A DNA stretch of 64,000 nt from an uncultured Sphingomonas sp. (GCA_946482655.1 CAMLSA010000001.1:23089-87088), one strand, 5' to 3'. Shown: positions 36,260 to 45,896, counted from the first letter of the stretch. The notes: generated by a model from the letters alone, not told the origin. Numbers and translations: made by a program.

Positions 36260-37869
36260 CAGAATTGCCAGTAGAGGAAGGCGCTGACCTGCCCGAACGA
36301 CATCAGGCTGAGCAGCGCGATGAAGGCGATGGCGAACGCCCAGCGGCGGGTGGGCGACCAGATCAGCTCGATCTTGCGCCGCCCCTGCACCGGCTGGAAA
36401 TCGAGCGCCGGTTGGTATGCCGCCAGCATCTCATGGCTGTTGGGCATGGCGAGCGCGATCATCCAGGCGATCAGGATCATCGCCATCATCTGCAGGAAGT
36501 CGACAGCGCCCTGGCTGCTCGTTCCCAGCACAATGCCGAACCGCGTCATGGTCGGCGCGAGGACATGGTTCAGGGCCTGCGGCAGTGCGATGCCCTGACC
36601 GCCGAACATCCCGTCGAACATGTGCAGGGCCGTGCGCGTGTCCGCCGACCGGAAGAAGACCTTGGCGAGAACCGCGAAGCCGATAGTGATGAACCAGCTC
36701 GCCCAGAGCCAGCGGGGCGATGCGTCCCTATCCTTGGAGGCCTTGGGCTTCCACGTCCGCCACGCGTGGTTGATGGTCAGCGCCATTCCGTGGAGTGCGC
36801 CGAAAATCACGAACTGATAGCCGGCGCCATGCCAGATGCCCGAGACCAGCATTGTCGTCATGGTGGGGACGGCGACGAGGATAGCGAAGGTCGGCAGCTT
36901 GGTGCGGCGTCCGGAGACAGCCTGCTTGCCTCTTGCGAGGCGCGCTCGGGTGAAGACGAGCGCCATGGGCGAGAAGAGGTAGGCGGTCAGGAACCGCGTG
37001 AGCGTGACGTGCCAGCGCGCCCAATAGTCGATGATGCTCATCGCCCGGAGCGGCGAGTTGAAATTATGTGGCAGGCGAACGCCGAACAGGCGGGCGATAC
37101 CGATCGCCATGTCCGAATATCCCGAAAAATCGAAATAGAGCTGGGCGACGAAGCCGAGCGCGGCGGCCCAGCCCTCGATCAACGAGGGTGGCCTGCCCGC
37201 CGCCGCCGCGTTCCAGATCGGATCGATGTGCAAAGCTATGGGATCGGCGATCAGCACCTTTTTGGCCAGGCCGAAGAAGAACAGAGTGCCGCCCACCGTC
37301 AGGTCTTCCCACCGAAACTTCCCGTCGAGCTTGGCGAATTGAGGCATCAACTCGCGATAGTGGACGATCGGACCGGAGATCAGCGGGGGGAAAAACAACA
37401 CGAACAGGATATAGTCGCGCAGACCTATGCTGGCGAGGCGGCCGGCACGGGCGTCGATCAGCAGGGCGATCTTCTGGAAGGTGATGAAGGAGATGCCGAG
37501 TGGCAGCAATATCCGCTGCATCACGAAGTCGGTGCCCGCCACGTCGTTGGACAGAGTGGCGAGGAAATCGGTATATTTGAAATAGCCGAGGAAGCAGATA
37601 TTGAAGGCGATGCCGAACCAGAAGAGCAGGGTGCTCGCTTCTGTCTGCTCCTCGCCGCGCGCAATGAGGGCACGGGCGATGAAGTAGTTGAGCGCGATCG
37701 ATGGTGCGATCAGCAGGATGTTCAGCGGTCGCCAATATCCGTAGAAGAACAGCGAGGCGAGAATTAGCCATGTCAGCGCCCGCGGCACGTTCCGACGCGC
37801 GAAAAGATAGAAAATGCCGACCGTAAGCGGAAGGAAGGCGAAAATGAAGATCGGAGAGTTGAAGAGCAC
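36259..37869 (-). CDS. MBOAT-family O-acyltransferase (AlgI/DltB-like)
   Basis: A 536-residue multi-pass membrane-bound O-acyltransferase. Family blocks are LYFDFSGYSDMAIGIARLFG, DYWARWHVTLTRFLTAYLF, and the catalytic histidine in SGIWHGAGYQFVIFGALHG. Members pass acyl groups from a cytoplasmic carrier across the membrane onto periplasmic glycans. Unusually for AlgI-type proteins, an acyl carrier protein gene lies directly upstream (41 bp), as in Dlt operons. It overlaps the SGNH-like gene by 1 nt. The acyl donor may be the ACP loaded by the FkbH-like protein, which is an inference from gene order. Confidence 0.9.
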   Translation of the reverse strand: MLFNSPIFIFAFLPLTVGIFYLFARRNVPRALTWLILASLFFYGYWRPLNILLIAPSIALNYFIARALIARGEEQTEASTLLFWFGIAFNICFLGYFKYTDFLATLSNDVAGTDFVMQRILLPLGISFITFQKIALLIDARAGRLASIGLRDYILFVLFFPPLISGPIVHYRELMPQFAKLDGKFRWEDLTVGGTLFFFGLAKKVLIADPIALHIDPIWNAAAAGRPPSLIEGWAAALGFVAQLYFDFSGYSDMAIGIARLFGVRLPHNFNSPLRAMSIIDYWARWHVTLTRFLTAYLFSPMALVFTRARLARGKQAVSGRRTKLPTFAILVAVPTMTTMLVSGIWHGAGYQFVIFGALHGMALTINHAWRTWKPKASKDRDASPRWLWASWFITIGFAVLAKVFFRSADTRTALHMFDGMFGGQGIALPQALNHVLAPTMTRFGIVLGTSSQGAVDFLQMMAMILIAWMIALAMPNSHEMLAAYQPALDFQPVQGRRKIELIWSPTRRWAFAIAFIALLSLMSFGQVSAFLYWQF

Positions 37870-37910
37870 TAGCTACGAGCACTGGTTCGTGATGCCTGCT
37901 CCATCAGAGC

Positions 37911-38153
37911 TCAATTCAGCTTGGCGGAAATGATCTGAACGAGATCGCCGACATTCTTCAGAGACTCGATCTCGGCGGTCTTGATCTTGATGCCGAACAT
38001 CTGCTCGACCGCGACGATCATCGTGATGTGGCTGACCGAATCCCATTCTTCCACGTCGTCCGCGGTCGTCTCCGGACCGAGATCGAGGGAGTCGTCGTCG
38101 AAGATATCGCGAAACAGATTGTTGAGTTTCCCCAGTATCTCGTCGGTCGTCAT
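37911..38153 (-). CDS. Acyl carrier protein
   Basis: An 80-residue discrete carrier protein, not the fatty-acid AcpP type. The phosphopantetheine serine is Ser39 in EEWDSVSHITMIVAVEQ; the DS(V/L) motif is intact. Three acidic helices follow the normal fold. Between the VOC and MBOAT genes, it most likely carries the acyl group made by the FkbH-like enzyme. Gaps are 70 bp upstream and 41 bp downstream on the same strand. Confidence 0.9.
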   Translation of the reverse strand: MTTDEILGKLNNLFRDIFDDDSLDLGPETTADDVEEWDSVSHITMIVAVEQMFGIKIKTAEIESLKNVGDLVQIISAKLN

Positions 38154-38223
38154 CGGCTGCCTTCCCCCTGGAACCAGGCCCGTGACCCGAGTTAACGGCG
38201 CGATCCCCGGCAGGCAACTGACT

Positions 38224-38628
38224 TCATGCCCTCCCCGCTTCGATCAGCTCGACGATGAAGTTCATCGGTGTGTACAGGAAACCCACCTTGCGGCCGCCGA
38301 AGGCGACGGCCGGCCTGGCTTCGCCGAGCAGCATCGAGCCCTGCGTCTGCATACGGTCCAGCGCCTCGTCGATATCGGCCACCAGGTAGGCGACGTGATT
38401 GAGAATATTTTTCCGGCTCCTGAGCACCGTCGAGACGGGATTCCGGTCCCCGAAGGGGGCGACCAGCTCGTAGACGATCTCCGAACTGTCGGTGAGGAAC
38501 TGAACCCGGACTTGGAGCAGGGAATCCTCGTAGACCCGCGAATATCGGCTGATCGGGAATATCGACGACAACTGCTTTGCGCCGTCATCGATGTCCGCGA
38601 CGAAAATCCCGATATGATCAAATATCAT
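38224..38628 (-). CDS. VOC (glyoxalase/epimerase-like) protein
   Basis: A 134-residue vicinal oxygen chelate protein with paired beta-alpha-beta modules: MIFDHIGIFVADIDDGAKQL and NILNHVAYLVADIDEALDRM. H5 and H77, with later glutamates (YELVAPF, NFIVELIEAG), fit the metal-binding positions of methylmalonyl-CoA epimerase-type proteins. It sits 35 bp after the FkbH-like gene and 70 bp before the ACP gene. It may epimerise or isomerise a carrier- or CoA-bound acyl group in this pathway. The substrate is unknown. Confidence 0.75.
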   Translation of the reverse strand: MIFDHIGIFVADIDDGAKQLSSIFPISRYSRVYEDSLLQVRVQFLTDSSEIVYELVAPFGDRNPVSTVLRSRKNILNHVAYLVADIDEALDRMQTQGSMLLGEARPAVAFGGRKVGFLYTPMNFIVELIEAGRA

Positions 38629-38663
38629 CTAGGCCCCCGCCAGTCGCCGTTCGTCGAACGCAT

Positions 38664-40556
38664 TCACTCTTCGACCGTCGCGATATGGTGCGGCAAGGGC
38701 GAAAAGCCGGAGAGTTCGAGTCGCCATAGCTGCTCCGCGCCATCGGTTCCCGCATCGGCGAAGCCCAGGCGGGGATAATGATCGGCGACCATGCCGTTCT
38801 TGGCCGTCGGACGATAGCGGCCCAGCAGTGATCGAGCCCCGCGCCGGCGCGCACTCTCCGCCAGCAGGTTCAGGGCCGCGTTCTCGATGCCCCGGCCCAG
38901 CACCCGGCAGCTCATGAGCCAGCTATCGATTTCGACGATCGGGCCGCCATCGACGAACCGGCCGATCAGCAAGGCGATGATCCCATTGTCACCGAAGCGG
39001 TCGGCAAGGCGAATCTGCACGCTGACGACATGCGGGTCGGCGATCATCGCGGCAACCTCGGCTTCGCTGTACCGACGTGTGGTCAGATTGAATTGGTTGG
39101 TCTTGTTGATCAGTTGCGCGATCCGGGTGAGGTCCACGTCCCGGAAGGGGCTCCACCGCGCCACCATCGCCAGGGACTGGAGATAGCTGTCCATGTCGGA
39201 CGCGCTTTCCATCAGCTCCTGCCGGGCGATGTTCTGCTGATATTGCCCGCTACGTGCCATGTCCTCGGCCGTCAGCGTGATCGCTTCGAAATAGCCGCCA
39301 CGGGCAATCATGTCGCCGTAGAGCGCGGCATCCTCGGGAAGCTCGGGCACCGCCACCATGGGCAGCTCGCGGCGGATGATCGCGCGCTCGGCGGGATTGT
39401 CGTCTGCGAACACCAGCGCGTCCAGGCCTATATTCAGCTCGGCTGCTATGCGCCGCAGATTATGTGCCTTGTCCTGCCAATTGGCGACGAAGCAGGCGAT
39501 GTCGCCAGTCTTCAGAACCATATCGCCATGTTTTTCGAAGGGCTCCATCGCGTTGTCGGGATCATTCTTCGAACAAACCGCCAATATGACGCCGCGCCTG
39601 GCCAGCGCCTTCGCATAGTTTTGAAAGGCGACATGCGCTTCGCCCAGCGCGCTGCCCTGGCCCAGCCCGATGCCGGCCAGGCCGTCATCGCCGATCACGC
39701 CGCTCCACAGCGTGTTGTCGAGATCCAGTACCAGGCATTTGCCCGAACGCCCCTGCCAAGCCGCGAGCAGGCGGCCTACCAGGTCGCCGTAAACGGGTAC
39801 CGCCCCGGGATGCACCTCCTGCTTGGCGCGGTGCCAATAGACGGGATCGTGCCAGGCGGCCAGGCCGTCCTTGGCGGCCCAGTCGTCGACGGCGACGATC
39901 GCGACGCCTTCGCTATCGGCCCGCTCGCGAAGCTGCCGGTTGAATGACGCGATCAGCGCTGCCGGTGCTCCGGGCAGGCGATGCTCGTTTTGACCCAGCA
40001 GCCCCGGCGCCGTCGGCAATATCGCTTGCTGCATGACTTGGCAGCCCAGATCATCCCGGGCGATCCGCCACAGCGAAACCATCCGGTCGCAGAAATCCGC
40101 TATCCACGCGCATGCGGTTTGCGCATCGCATGCGGGATCGATGTTCCCCACGAGATGGGCGGCATCGAAGGATAGCAGGAGCGCATCTGGCCGGGCGCGA
40201 TGCAGTTCGCTTTCCCGATTCATGAGCTCCGCCGCGTATTGACCATATCCGGTGGTGATCGTCGAAACGTGCAGGCCACGGCGTAGGCCGCCCACCCTGA
40301 TGCCGGGAAGCAGATGATCGATGGTCGCGGAGCCGAGTACCGCAAGCCTCACGGATTTGGTGGCCAGCTGGGGCGGCGTCGAAAACAGGCGTCGCAGCAC
40401 GCGATCGATCTTGATCGTCTGCGTCAGATCCAGTCTGTGATTGGCAAGTCGCGCGAGCGCCGCGAATTCCACGGCGCCGTCGCCCGATAGCGCCCGCAGA
40501 TCACCGTCCCAATCCTCGCCACTCGGTAACCAGTCCAGTTCGGGGGCATGGTTCAT
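38664..40556 (-). CDS. FkbH-like protein (HAD-IIIC phosphatase with GNAT-like C-terminus)
   Basis: A 630-residue three-part protein: an N-terminal SGNH-like region (about 1-265), a HAD-IIIC domain with motif I LVLDLDNTLWSGVIGDDG (D278, D280), and a C-terminal GNAT-like region from about 460. FkbH enzymes load glycerate from 1,3-bisphosphoglycerate onto an ACP with loss of phosphate. The ACP gene two positions downstream on the same strand is the obvious partner. The upstream gap to nrdR is 40 bp. Family assignment is firm; the actual acyl group loaded is inferred. Confidence 0.87.
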   Translation of the reverse strand: MNHAPELDWLPSGEDWDGDLRALSGDGAVEFAALARLANHRLDLTQTIKIDRVLRRLFSTPPQLATKSVRLAVLGSATIDHLLPGIRVGGLRRGLHVSTITTGYGQYAAELMNRESELHRARPDALLLSFDAAHLVGNIDPACDAQTACAWIADFCDRMVSLWRIARDDLGCQVMQQAILPTAPGLLGQNEHRLPGAPAALIASFNRQLRERADSEGVAIVAVDDWAAKDGLAAWHDPVYWHRAKQEVHPGAVPVYGDLVGRLLAAWQGRSGKCLVLDLDNTLWSGVIGDDGLAGIGLGQGSALGEAHVAFQNYAKALARRGVILAVCSKNDPDNAMEPFEKHGDMVLKTGDIACFVANWQDKAHNLRRIAAELNIGLDALVFADDNPAERAIIRRELPMVAVPELPEDAALYGDMIARGGYFEAITLTAEDMARSGQYQQNIARQELMESASDMDSYLQSLAMVARWSPFRDVDLTRIAQLINKTNQFNLTTRRYSEAEVAAMIADPHVVSVQIRLADRFGDNGIIALLIGRFVDGGPIVEIDSWLMSCRVLGRGIENAALNLLAESARRRGARSLLGRYRPTAKNGMVADHYPRLGFADAGTDGAEQLWRLELSGFSPLPHHIATVEE

Positions 40557-40596
40557 TGCTGCGGCACCATGGCCCTCCGGGCCGACCGCTCGCGCC

Positions 40597-41058
40597 TCAT
40601 TCCTTGCCCGCCTCGCTTACCGCGCCGGCGAAATCCTCAAAATCCTTGGCTTCGCGGAAGTCCTTGTAGACGCTCGCGAAGCGGATATAGGCGACGCTGT
40701 CGAGCGCCTTCAAGCCGTCCATCACCATCTCGCCCACCGCGCTTGCGGCGATCTCGCTGTCGCCGCTTGTCTCGATCTGGCGCTGGATCGCGGTGGCGAG
40801 CCGTTCTATCCGGGCCGGATCCACGGGGCGCTTGCGGCAGGCGATCTGGATCGAGCGTTCGAGCTTGGCGCGGTCGAACGGCTCGCGGCGGTTCTCGCTC
40901 TTGACCACGGTCATTTCACGAAGCTGGATGCGCTCGAAGGTGGTGAAGCGCGCACCGCACCCTTCGCACTGCCGCCGCCGACGGATCGCCGCCCCGTCGT
41001 CGGTCGGCCGGCTGTCCTTCACCTGGCTGTCTTCATGGGCGCAGAAGGGACAGCGCAA
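40597..41058 (-). CDS. nrdR: Transcriptional repressor NrdR
   Basis: A 153-residue zinc-ribbon/ATP-cone repressor of ribonucleotide reductase genes. The zinc ligands are C3, C6 (MRCPFC) and C31, C34 ([13 protein letters not shown]). The ATP-cone follows ([20 protein letters not shown]). The start codon is TTG at 41058, placed by the invariant MRCPFC N-terminus, and it directly abuts the glyA TAA stop (TAATTG), so it is probably translated by coupling. It follows glyA in an rpiB-glyA-nrdR operon, a common order in alphaproteobacteria. Confidence 0.96.
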   Translation of the reverse strand: MRCPFCAHEDSQVKDSRPTDDGAAIRRRRQCEGCGARFTTFERIQLREMTVVKSENRREPFDRAKLERSIQIACRKRPVDPARIERLATAIQRQIETSGDSEIAASAVGEMVMDGLKALDSVAYIRFASVYKDFREAKDFEDFAGAVSEAGKE

Positions 41059-42375
41059 TTAGAGCTCCGGATAGATCGGGAAGCGGTCGCACAAGGCTTC
41101 GACGCGCGCCTTCACGTGCGCCTCGGTCTGGCCGTTGCCCTCGGGGCCGTTCCTGGCGAGGCCTTCGAGCACGTCGGCGATCATGTCGGCGATATCGCGG
41201 AACTCGGCGGGGCCGAAGCCGCGCGTCGTGCCGGCGGGCGAGCCGACCCGGATTCCGCTGGTCTTCACCGGAGGCAGAGGATCATTGGGCACGCCATTCT
41301 TGTTGCAGGTGATGCCGGCCCGTTCGAGCGCCTCGTCGGCATCGCGGCCTGTCACGCCGATCGGGCGCAGGTCGACCAGCGCGAGATGGGTATCGGTGCC
41401 GCCCGAGACGAGATCGGCGCCACGCTCCTGGAGGCGGGCCGATAGTATCTTGGCATTCTCGACCACGGCGGCGGCATAGGCCTTGAATTCGGGTTGGAGA
41501 GCCTCGCCGAAGGCGACCGCCTTGGCGGCGATGACATGCATCAGCGGTCCGCCCTGGAGACCGGGGAAGACCGCCGAGTTGATCTTCTTCGCAATCGCCT
41601 CGTCGTCGGTCAGGATCATGCCGCCGCGTGGGCCGCGCAGCGTCTTGTGGGTCGTGGTCGTGACGACATGCGCGTGGCTGAACGGCGTCGGATGGACCCC
41701 GCCCGCGACCAGCCCCGCGAAATGCGCCATGTCCACCATGAAGATCGCGCCGACCTCGTCTGCGATCGCCCGGAAGCGGGCGAAGTCGATATGGCGCGGA
41801 TAGGCCGAGCCGCCGGTGATGATCAGCGTCGGCCTGTGCTCGCGGGCGAGCGCTTCGACCTGGTCGAAATCGATGCGGTGATCGTCGGCGCGCACTCCGT
41901 ACTGGACCGCATTGTACCATTTGCCCGACAGCGCCGCCTTGGCGCCGTGTGTCAGATGGCCGCCCGCATCGAGACTCAAGCCCATGATCGTGTCACCGGG
42001 TTTGGTCAGCGCCAGCATAACTGCGCCGTTCGCCTGTGCGCCCGAATGCGGCTGGACGTTGACGAAGCCGCAGTTGAACAGCTGCCTGGCCCGATCGATC
42101 GCGAGCTGCTCGACGACATCGGAGGGATGGCAGCCCTGATAATAGCGCTTGCCCGGATAGCCCTCGGCATATTTGTTGGTGAAGACCGAGCCCTGCGCCT
42201 CGAGCACCGCCTTGGAGACGATATTCTCCGATGCGATCAGCTCGATCTGCTTCTTCTCCCGGGAGATCTCCGCTTCGAGACCGCCGAACACCGCCGGATC
42301 CGCTTGCGCAAGCCCGCGCGTGAAGAAGCCGTCAGGCTGGACGTCGGACAGTCTGGCGGCGGGATTGCTGCTCAT
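41059..42375 (-). CDS. glyA: Serine hydroxymethyltransferase
   Basis: A 438-residue PLP enzyme converting serine and tetrahydrofolate to glycine and methylene-THF, feeding one-carbon metabolism. The PLP lysine is in [16 protein letters not shown]. Other blocks are [33 protein letters not shown] and [17 protein letters not shown]. The ATG overlaps the rpiB stop by 4 nt, and nrdR follows with no gap. Length and motifs are normal. Confidence 0.98.
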   Translation of the reverse strand: MSSNPAARLSDVQPDGFFTRGLAQADPAVFGGLEAEISREKKQIELIASENIVSKAVLEAQGSVFTNKYAEGYPGKRYYQGCHPSDVVEQLAIDRARQLFNCGFVNVQPHSGAQANGAVMLALTKPGDTIMGLSLDAGGHLTHGAKAALSGKWYNAVQYGVRADDHRIDFDQVEALAREHRPTLIITGGSAYPRHIDFARFRAIADEVGAIFMVDMAHFAGLVAGGVHPTPFSHAHVVTTTTHKTLRGPRGGMILTDDEAIAKKINSAVFPGLQGGPLMHVIAAKAVAFGEALQPEFKAYAAAVVENAKILSARLQERGADLVSGGTDTHLALVDLRPIGVTGRDADEALERAGITCNKNGVPNDPLPPVKTSGIRVGSPAGTTRGFGPAEFRDIADMIADVLEGLARNGPEGNGQTEAHVKARVEALCDRFPIYPEL

Positions 42376-42830
42376 GCGTGTTCCTTGTGGAAGCGGGGAT
42401 GGGTAAGTTTGTCGATGCGCCGGGCATGGCGGTCGCCTGCAAAGGGCGTCGCCAGGAAGGCCGCAATGCAGGCGCGGGCCTGCTCGATACCGATCAGGCG
42501 CGCGCCCAAGGCGATGACGTTGGCGTCATTATGCTCGCGCGCAAGCTGCGCCGAGAGGACCTCCGAAACCAGCGCGCAACGCGCGGCGGGGTGGCGGTTG
42601 ACCGCGATCGAAATGCCGATGCCCGATCCGCACAGCGCGACGCCCCTGGTCGCTTCACCCGCGGCGATGGCGTCGGCGAGCCGGTAGCCATAATCTGGGT
42701 AATCGACCGAGGTAACGCCTTCGGGGCCAAGATCGCGGACCTCATGGCCTTCGTCACGCAACCAGGCGATGAGGGCGGCCTTGAGGTCGAACGCTGCATG
42801 ATCGGATGCGATGGCGATAATCTCGGCCAT
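42372..42830 (-). CDS. rpiB: Ribose-5-phosphate isomerase B
   Basis: A 152-residue RpiB/LacAB sugar-phosphate isomerase interconverting ribose-5- and ribulose-5-phosphate. [13 protein letters not shown] is the N-terminal phosphate loop, [14 protein letters not shown] the second block, and [17 protein letters not shown] carries the catalytic cysteine. [17 protein letters not shown] follows. It is the first gene of the rpiB-glyA-nrdR operon; its promoter should lie in the 157-bp gap before the divergent lipoprotein gene. Confidence 0.95.
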   Translation of the reverse strand: MAEIIAIASDHAAFDLKAALIAWLRDEGHEVRDLGPEGVTSVDYPDYGYRLADAIAAGEATRGVALCGSGIGISIAVNRHPAARCALVSEVLSAQLAREHNDANVIALGARLIGIEQARACIAAFLATPFAGDRHARRIDKLTHPRFHKEHA

Positions 42831-42987
42831 ATCCAGTCCAGTGCTGACGAGTCGGGTGTTGGGCGGTCTCTAGAAGCGATGGCCGATTATCGCAATGGTC
42901 GGAGAAGGTCGCCCCATCTTTGCTGTTGACCCCGTCCATGATCAAAGGTTGACACGGCGGCGTATCTCACGTGACAGGAGTCGATCG

Positions 42988-43464
42988 ATGAAAGTCCGGA
43001 CCACCGCCAGCCTTGCTGCCTTCCTGCTGCTGGCGGCCTGCGCCAGGGGCGAGGATGCCAAGCCGATCGACAACAGGCTCGTCGCCGACGATGCGGCCGC
43101 CGAAGAGACGATCGACGATGTCGACCCGACCTCCAACAGCACCGCGCCCGCGTTGCCCACCGACGCCTGGATCGGCAAATGGATCGGTGTCGAGGGGCTG
43201 GTGCTCGATATCCAGCCGGCCGGGGAGCCGGGCCGGTACGTTCTGAGCGTGACGCTGCTCAACGGCACCAACAGCTATGAAGGCGCGGCAGACGGCGACA
43301 CGATCCGCTTCATTCGCAATGGCCGCCCGGAAAGCATCCGTGCCGCCACCGGTGATGACACCGGGCTCAAATGGCTGGCGGGCAAGCAGAACTGCCTGAT
43401 GATCCAGCAAGGCGAAGGCTTCTGCCGCGACAATGCCGCCACGCCGCTCGCCCCTCAGCCTTGA
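42988..43464 (+). CDS. Predicted lipoprotein of unknown function
   Basis: A 158-residue protein with a lipoprotein signal peptide, SLAAFLLLAACARG (lipobox Cys at about 18). After an acidic linker (residues 20-50), a compact beta-rich domain starts at WIGKWIGVEGLVLDIQP and ends near KWLAGKQNCLMIQQGEGFC, with two cysteines that could pair. The start follows ACAGGAG by 9 nt. The domain recalls small periplasmic lipocalin-like folds, but no family was recognised. It is followed 32 bp later by another small unknown gene on the same strand. Confidence 0.75.
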   Translation: MKVRTTASLAAFLLLAACARGEDAKPIDNRLVADDAAAEETIDDVDPTSNSTAPALPTDAWIGKWIGVEGLVLDIQPAGEPGRYVLSVTLLNGTNSYEGAADGDTIRFIRNGRPESIRAATGDDTGLKWLAGKQNCLMIQQGEGFCRDNAATPLAPQP

Positions 43465-43496
43465 AATTACCGGGTTTCACGACTAGGGCCGCGCCC

Positions 43497-43757
43497 ATGA
43501 GCAAGCCCGTGCCCGTGATGTCCGCCGAGGAATTCGCCGATCGCGCCCGCACGATTGTCGAGACGATGCACGGCCATGCGGCGCATCGCGCGATCGATTT
43601 GCTAACCAACGATGTGCTGCGCGGTCTCGGCTATGGCGAGGGTATCGAGGTTTTCGAGAATGCGGTCCGCCATTGGCATGAGGCCGACGCGCCTTATCCT
43701 CATGGCGCGCGCTGCCCGGACTGCGAGCGCGAGGTCGAAAAGCGCGCCGCCGCCTGA
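43497..43757 (+). CDS. Small conserved-looking protein of unknown function
   Basis: An 86-residue, mostly helical, soluble protein (VMSAEEFADRARTIVETMHGHAAHRAID). It ends in a short segment with CPDCE, a single CxxC pair near residue 75 that could bind metal together with nearby histidines. ATG 43497 was used; ATG 43518 is an alternative. It lies 32 bp after the lipoprotein gene and 87 bp before ada. No family was recognised. Confidence 0.6.
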   Translation: MSKPVPVMSAEEFADRARTIVETMHGHAAHRAIDLLTNDVLRGLGYGEGIEVFENAVRHWHEADAPYPHGARCPDCEREVEKRAAA

Positions 43758-43844
43758 TTTCGATTTGAAAGCAAGCGGCGGGAAGCATCCCGGTCAAGCC
43801 AATGCCAAATGATCGCACGATGATGATGTGCGAAGGTGCAGGCG

Positions 43845-44894
43845 ATGACTTTGACGATCGATGACCCCCGTTGGCAGACCGTGCTCGCGCGCGACAAGAG
43901 CGCAGAGGGCGCATTCGTCTTTTCGGTGGCGACGACCGGGGTCTATTGTCGCCCCGGCTGCGCGGCACGGACCCCCAATCCACGCAACGTGGCCTTCTAC
44001 GGCAAGCCCGAGGAAGCGGAGGCGGCCGGTTTCAGGCCGTGCAAGCGCTGCCGGCCCGACGAGGCGCCGCTGGCCGAGCGGCAGGCGGCGCTGGTGGCGG
44101 CGGCCTGCCGCCGGATCGAGGCGGCCGAGGAGCCGCCGTCGCTCGGCGAACTTGCCGAGGGCGCCGGGCTAAGTCCGCATCATTTCCACCGGATGTTCCG
44201 CGCGATCACCGGGCTGACGCCGAAGGGTTATGCCGACGCGCAGCGAGCCCGCAAGGTGCGCGCCGCGCTGGCAGAGGGCACATCGGTGACCGAGGCGCTC
44301 TATGATGCCGGCTTCGGATCCAGCGGCCGTTTCTATGCCACCGCCAACGATGCGCTCGGCATGCGCCCGTCCGCCTATCGCAATGGCGGGACGGCCGCCG
44401 AGATACGCTTCGGCATTGGCCAGTCGTCGCTCGGCCGGGTGCTCGCGGCGGCGAGCGAACGCGGTATCTGCTCGATCATGCTCGGCGATGACGACGCGGA
44501 ACTGATCCGCGATCTCGAACGCCGCTTCCCCAATGCGCGGACCATCGCCGCGGATGGCGATTTCGCCGAGACAGTCGCGCAGGTGGTAGCCGTCGTGGAG
44601 GAGCCCGCAGGAGGGCTGGCGCTGCCGCTCGATATTCGCGGTACCGCCTTCCAGCGCCGCGTGTGGCAGGCGCTGCAGTCCATCCCCGCGGGCGAGACCC
44701 GCAGCTATGGCGAGCTGGCCGCGGCGGTCGGCGATCCAAAGGCCGCGCGCGCCGTCGCGGCGGCCTGCGCCGCCAACAAGATCGCGGTCGCGGTGCCATG
44801 TCACCGGGTGGTGCATCGCGATGGCTCGCTCTCGGGCTATCGATGGGGTGTCGAACGCAAGCGCCGCTTGCTGGCGAAGGAAGCACAGGAGTGA
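43845..44894 (+). CDS. ada: Bifunctional Ada methyltransferase/transcriptional activator
   Basis: A 349-residue full-length Ada protein. The zinc-bound methyl-phosphotriester domain has Cys35, 39, 66 and 69 (VYCRPGCAART and FRPCKRCRPDE). An AraC-type HTH follows (SLGELAEGAGLSPHHFHRMFRAITG), and the C-terminal O6-alkylguanine methyltransferase has its active Cys319 in AVAVPCHRVVHRDG. It repairs methylated DNA and activates the adaptive response. ATG 43845 with GAAGG 8 nt upstream is preferred to the in-frame GTG at 43836. It is next to the SOS mutasome operon, forming a small repair neighbourhood. Confidence 0.95.
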   Translation: MTLTIDDPRWQTVLARDKSAEGAFVFSVATTGVYCRPGCAARTPNPRNVAFYGKPEEAEAAGFRPCKRCRPDEAPLAERQAALVAAACRRIEAAEEPPSLGELAEGAGLSPHHFHRMFRAITGLTPKGYADAQRARKVRAALAEGTSVTEALYDAGFGSSGRFYATANDALGMRPSAYRNGGTAAEIRFGIGQSSLGRVLAAASERGICSIMLGDDDAELIRDLERRFPNARTIAADGDFAETVAQVVAVVEEPAGGLALPLDIRGTAFQRRVWQALQSIPAGETRSYGELAAAVGDPKAARAVAAACAANKIAVAVPCHRVVHRDGSLSGYRWGVERKRRLLAKEAQE

Positions 44895-44999
44895 TCCACC
44901 CCTTTCTCTCCTTCCCCCGAGGGCTTGGAACGGAGGTATGACAATTTAGCCCGATTGTGTGGATGGCCTTGGGACCGCCGTCCGGATAGGTCTCGGCCC

Positions 45000-45896
45000 A
45001 TGCACGCCGCCCCCTCGCATCTCCCTCTGCGCCACCTTCTCCTCGCGCTGGCGGTGGTCGCGGTGTGGGGCACCAATTTCGTGGTGATCCGGGTCGGCCT
45101 AGACGATCTGCCGCCGCTTCTGTTCGCGACGCTGCGGTTTTTCTTCGTGCTGCTGCCTGCCGCTTTCTTCGTGCGGCGGCCGGCGGTCTCCTGGACTTCG
45201 CTGGCCGCCTATGGCGTGCTGATCGGCTTCGGCCAGTTCGGCCTGCTCTATATTGCGATGGATGGCCTCATCTCGCCAGGGCTCGCGTCGCTGGTCGTCC
45301 AGAGCCAGGTCTTCTTCACGATCGGCCTGGCGATGGCGTTCAGCGGCGAGAAGGTGCGGTCCTTCCAGATGCTCGCGTTGCTGATGGCGACAATCGGCAT
45401 CGCGATCATCATTGAGCATGGCGACGCCAGCGCGACTCCGTTCGGGCTCGGGCTGGTGTTGCTCGCGGCGATCAGCTGGGCCGGGGGCAATCATGTCGCC
45501 AAGGCGAGCGGCGCCACCAACCTGCTCGCCTTCGTCGTCTGGGCGAGTCTCTTCTCGATCCCGCCGCTGTTCCTTGGCTCGCTGCTCATGGAAGGATGGC
45601 CGGCGATCAGCGGCGCGCTGGCCGATGCCGGCGCCGGGGCCTGGGGGGCGGTGCTCTGGCAATCGATCGGCAACAGCATGTTCGGCTATGCCGCCTGGGG
45701 CTGGCTGCTGTCGCGCTATCCGGCGGCGACGATCACGCCGACGGCGATGCTGGTGCCCGTCTTCGGCATGGGCGCCTCGGCGCTGCTGCTGGGCGAGGCG
45801 CTGCCGCTGTGGAAGCTGGCGGCGGCGGCGCTGGTGATCGGCGGGCTCGCGGCGAATATTCTCTGGCCGCTCGCCATGAGACCGGCTCGGCCTTGA
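45000..45896 (+). CDS. EamA/DMT-family permease
   Basis: A 298-residue inner membrane protein with ten hydrophobic segments in two EamA repeats. The first repeat contains VAVWGTNFVVIRVGLDDLPPLLFATLRF, and the second begins near LGLVLLAAISWAGGNHVAKASG and ends TPTAMLVPVFGMGASALLLGEAL. The family exports metabolites or amino acids. Start 45000 was picked because it directly precedes the first TM; the frame is open 75 nt further upstream. It ends 41 bp before imuA, but the SOS box in between suggests a separate transcript. Confidence 0.88.
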   Translation: MHAAPSHLPLRHLLLALAVVAVWGTNFVVIRVGLDDLPPLLFATLRFFFVLLPAAFFVRRPAVSWTSLAAYGVLIGFGQFGLLYIAMDGLISPGLASLVVQSQVFFTIGLAMAFSGEKVRSFQMLALLMATIGIAIIIEHGDASATPFGLGLVLLAAISWAGGNHVAKASGATNLLAFVVWASLFSIPPLFLGSLLMEGWPAISGALADAGAGAWGAVLWQSIGNSMFGYAAWGWLLSRYPAATITPTAMLVPVFGMGASALLLGEALPLWKLAAAALVIGGLAANILWPLAMRPARP

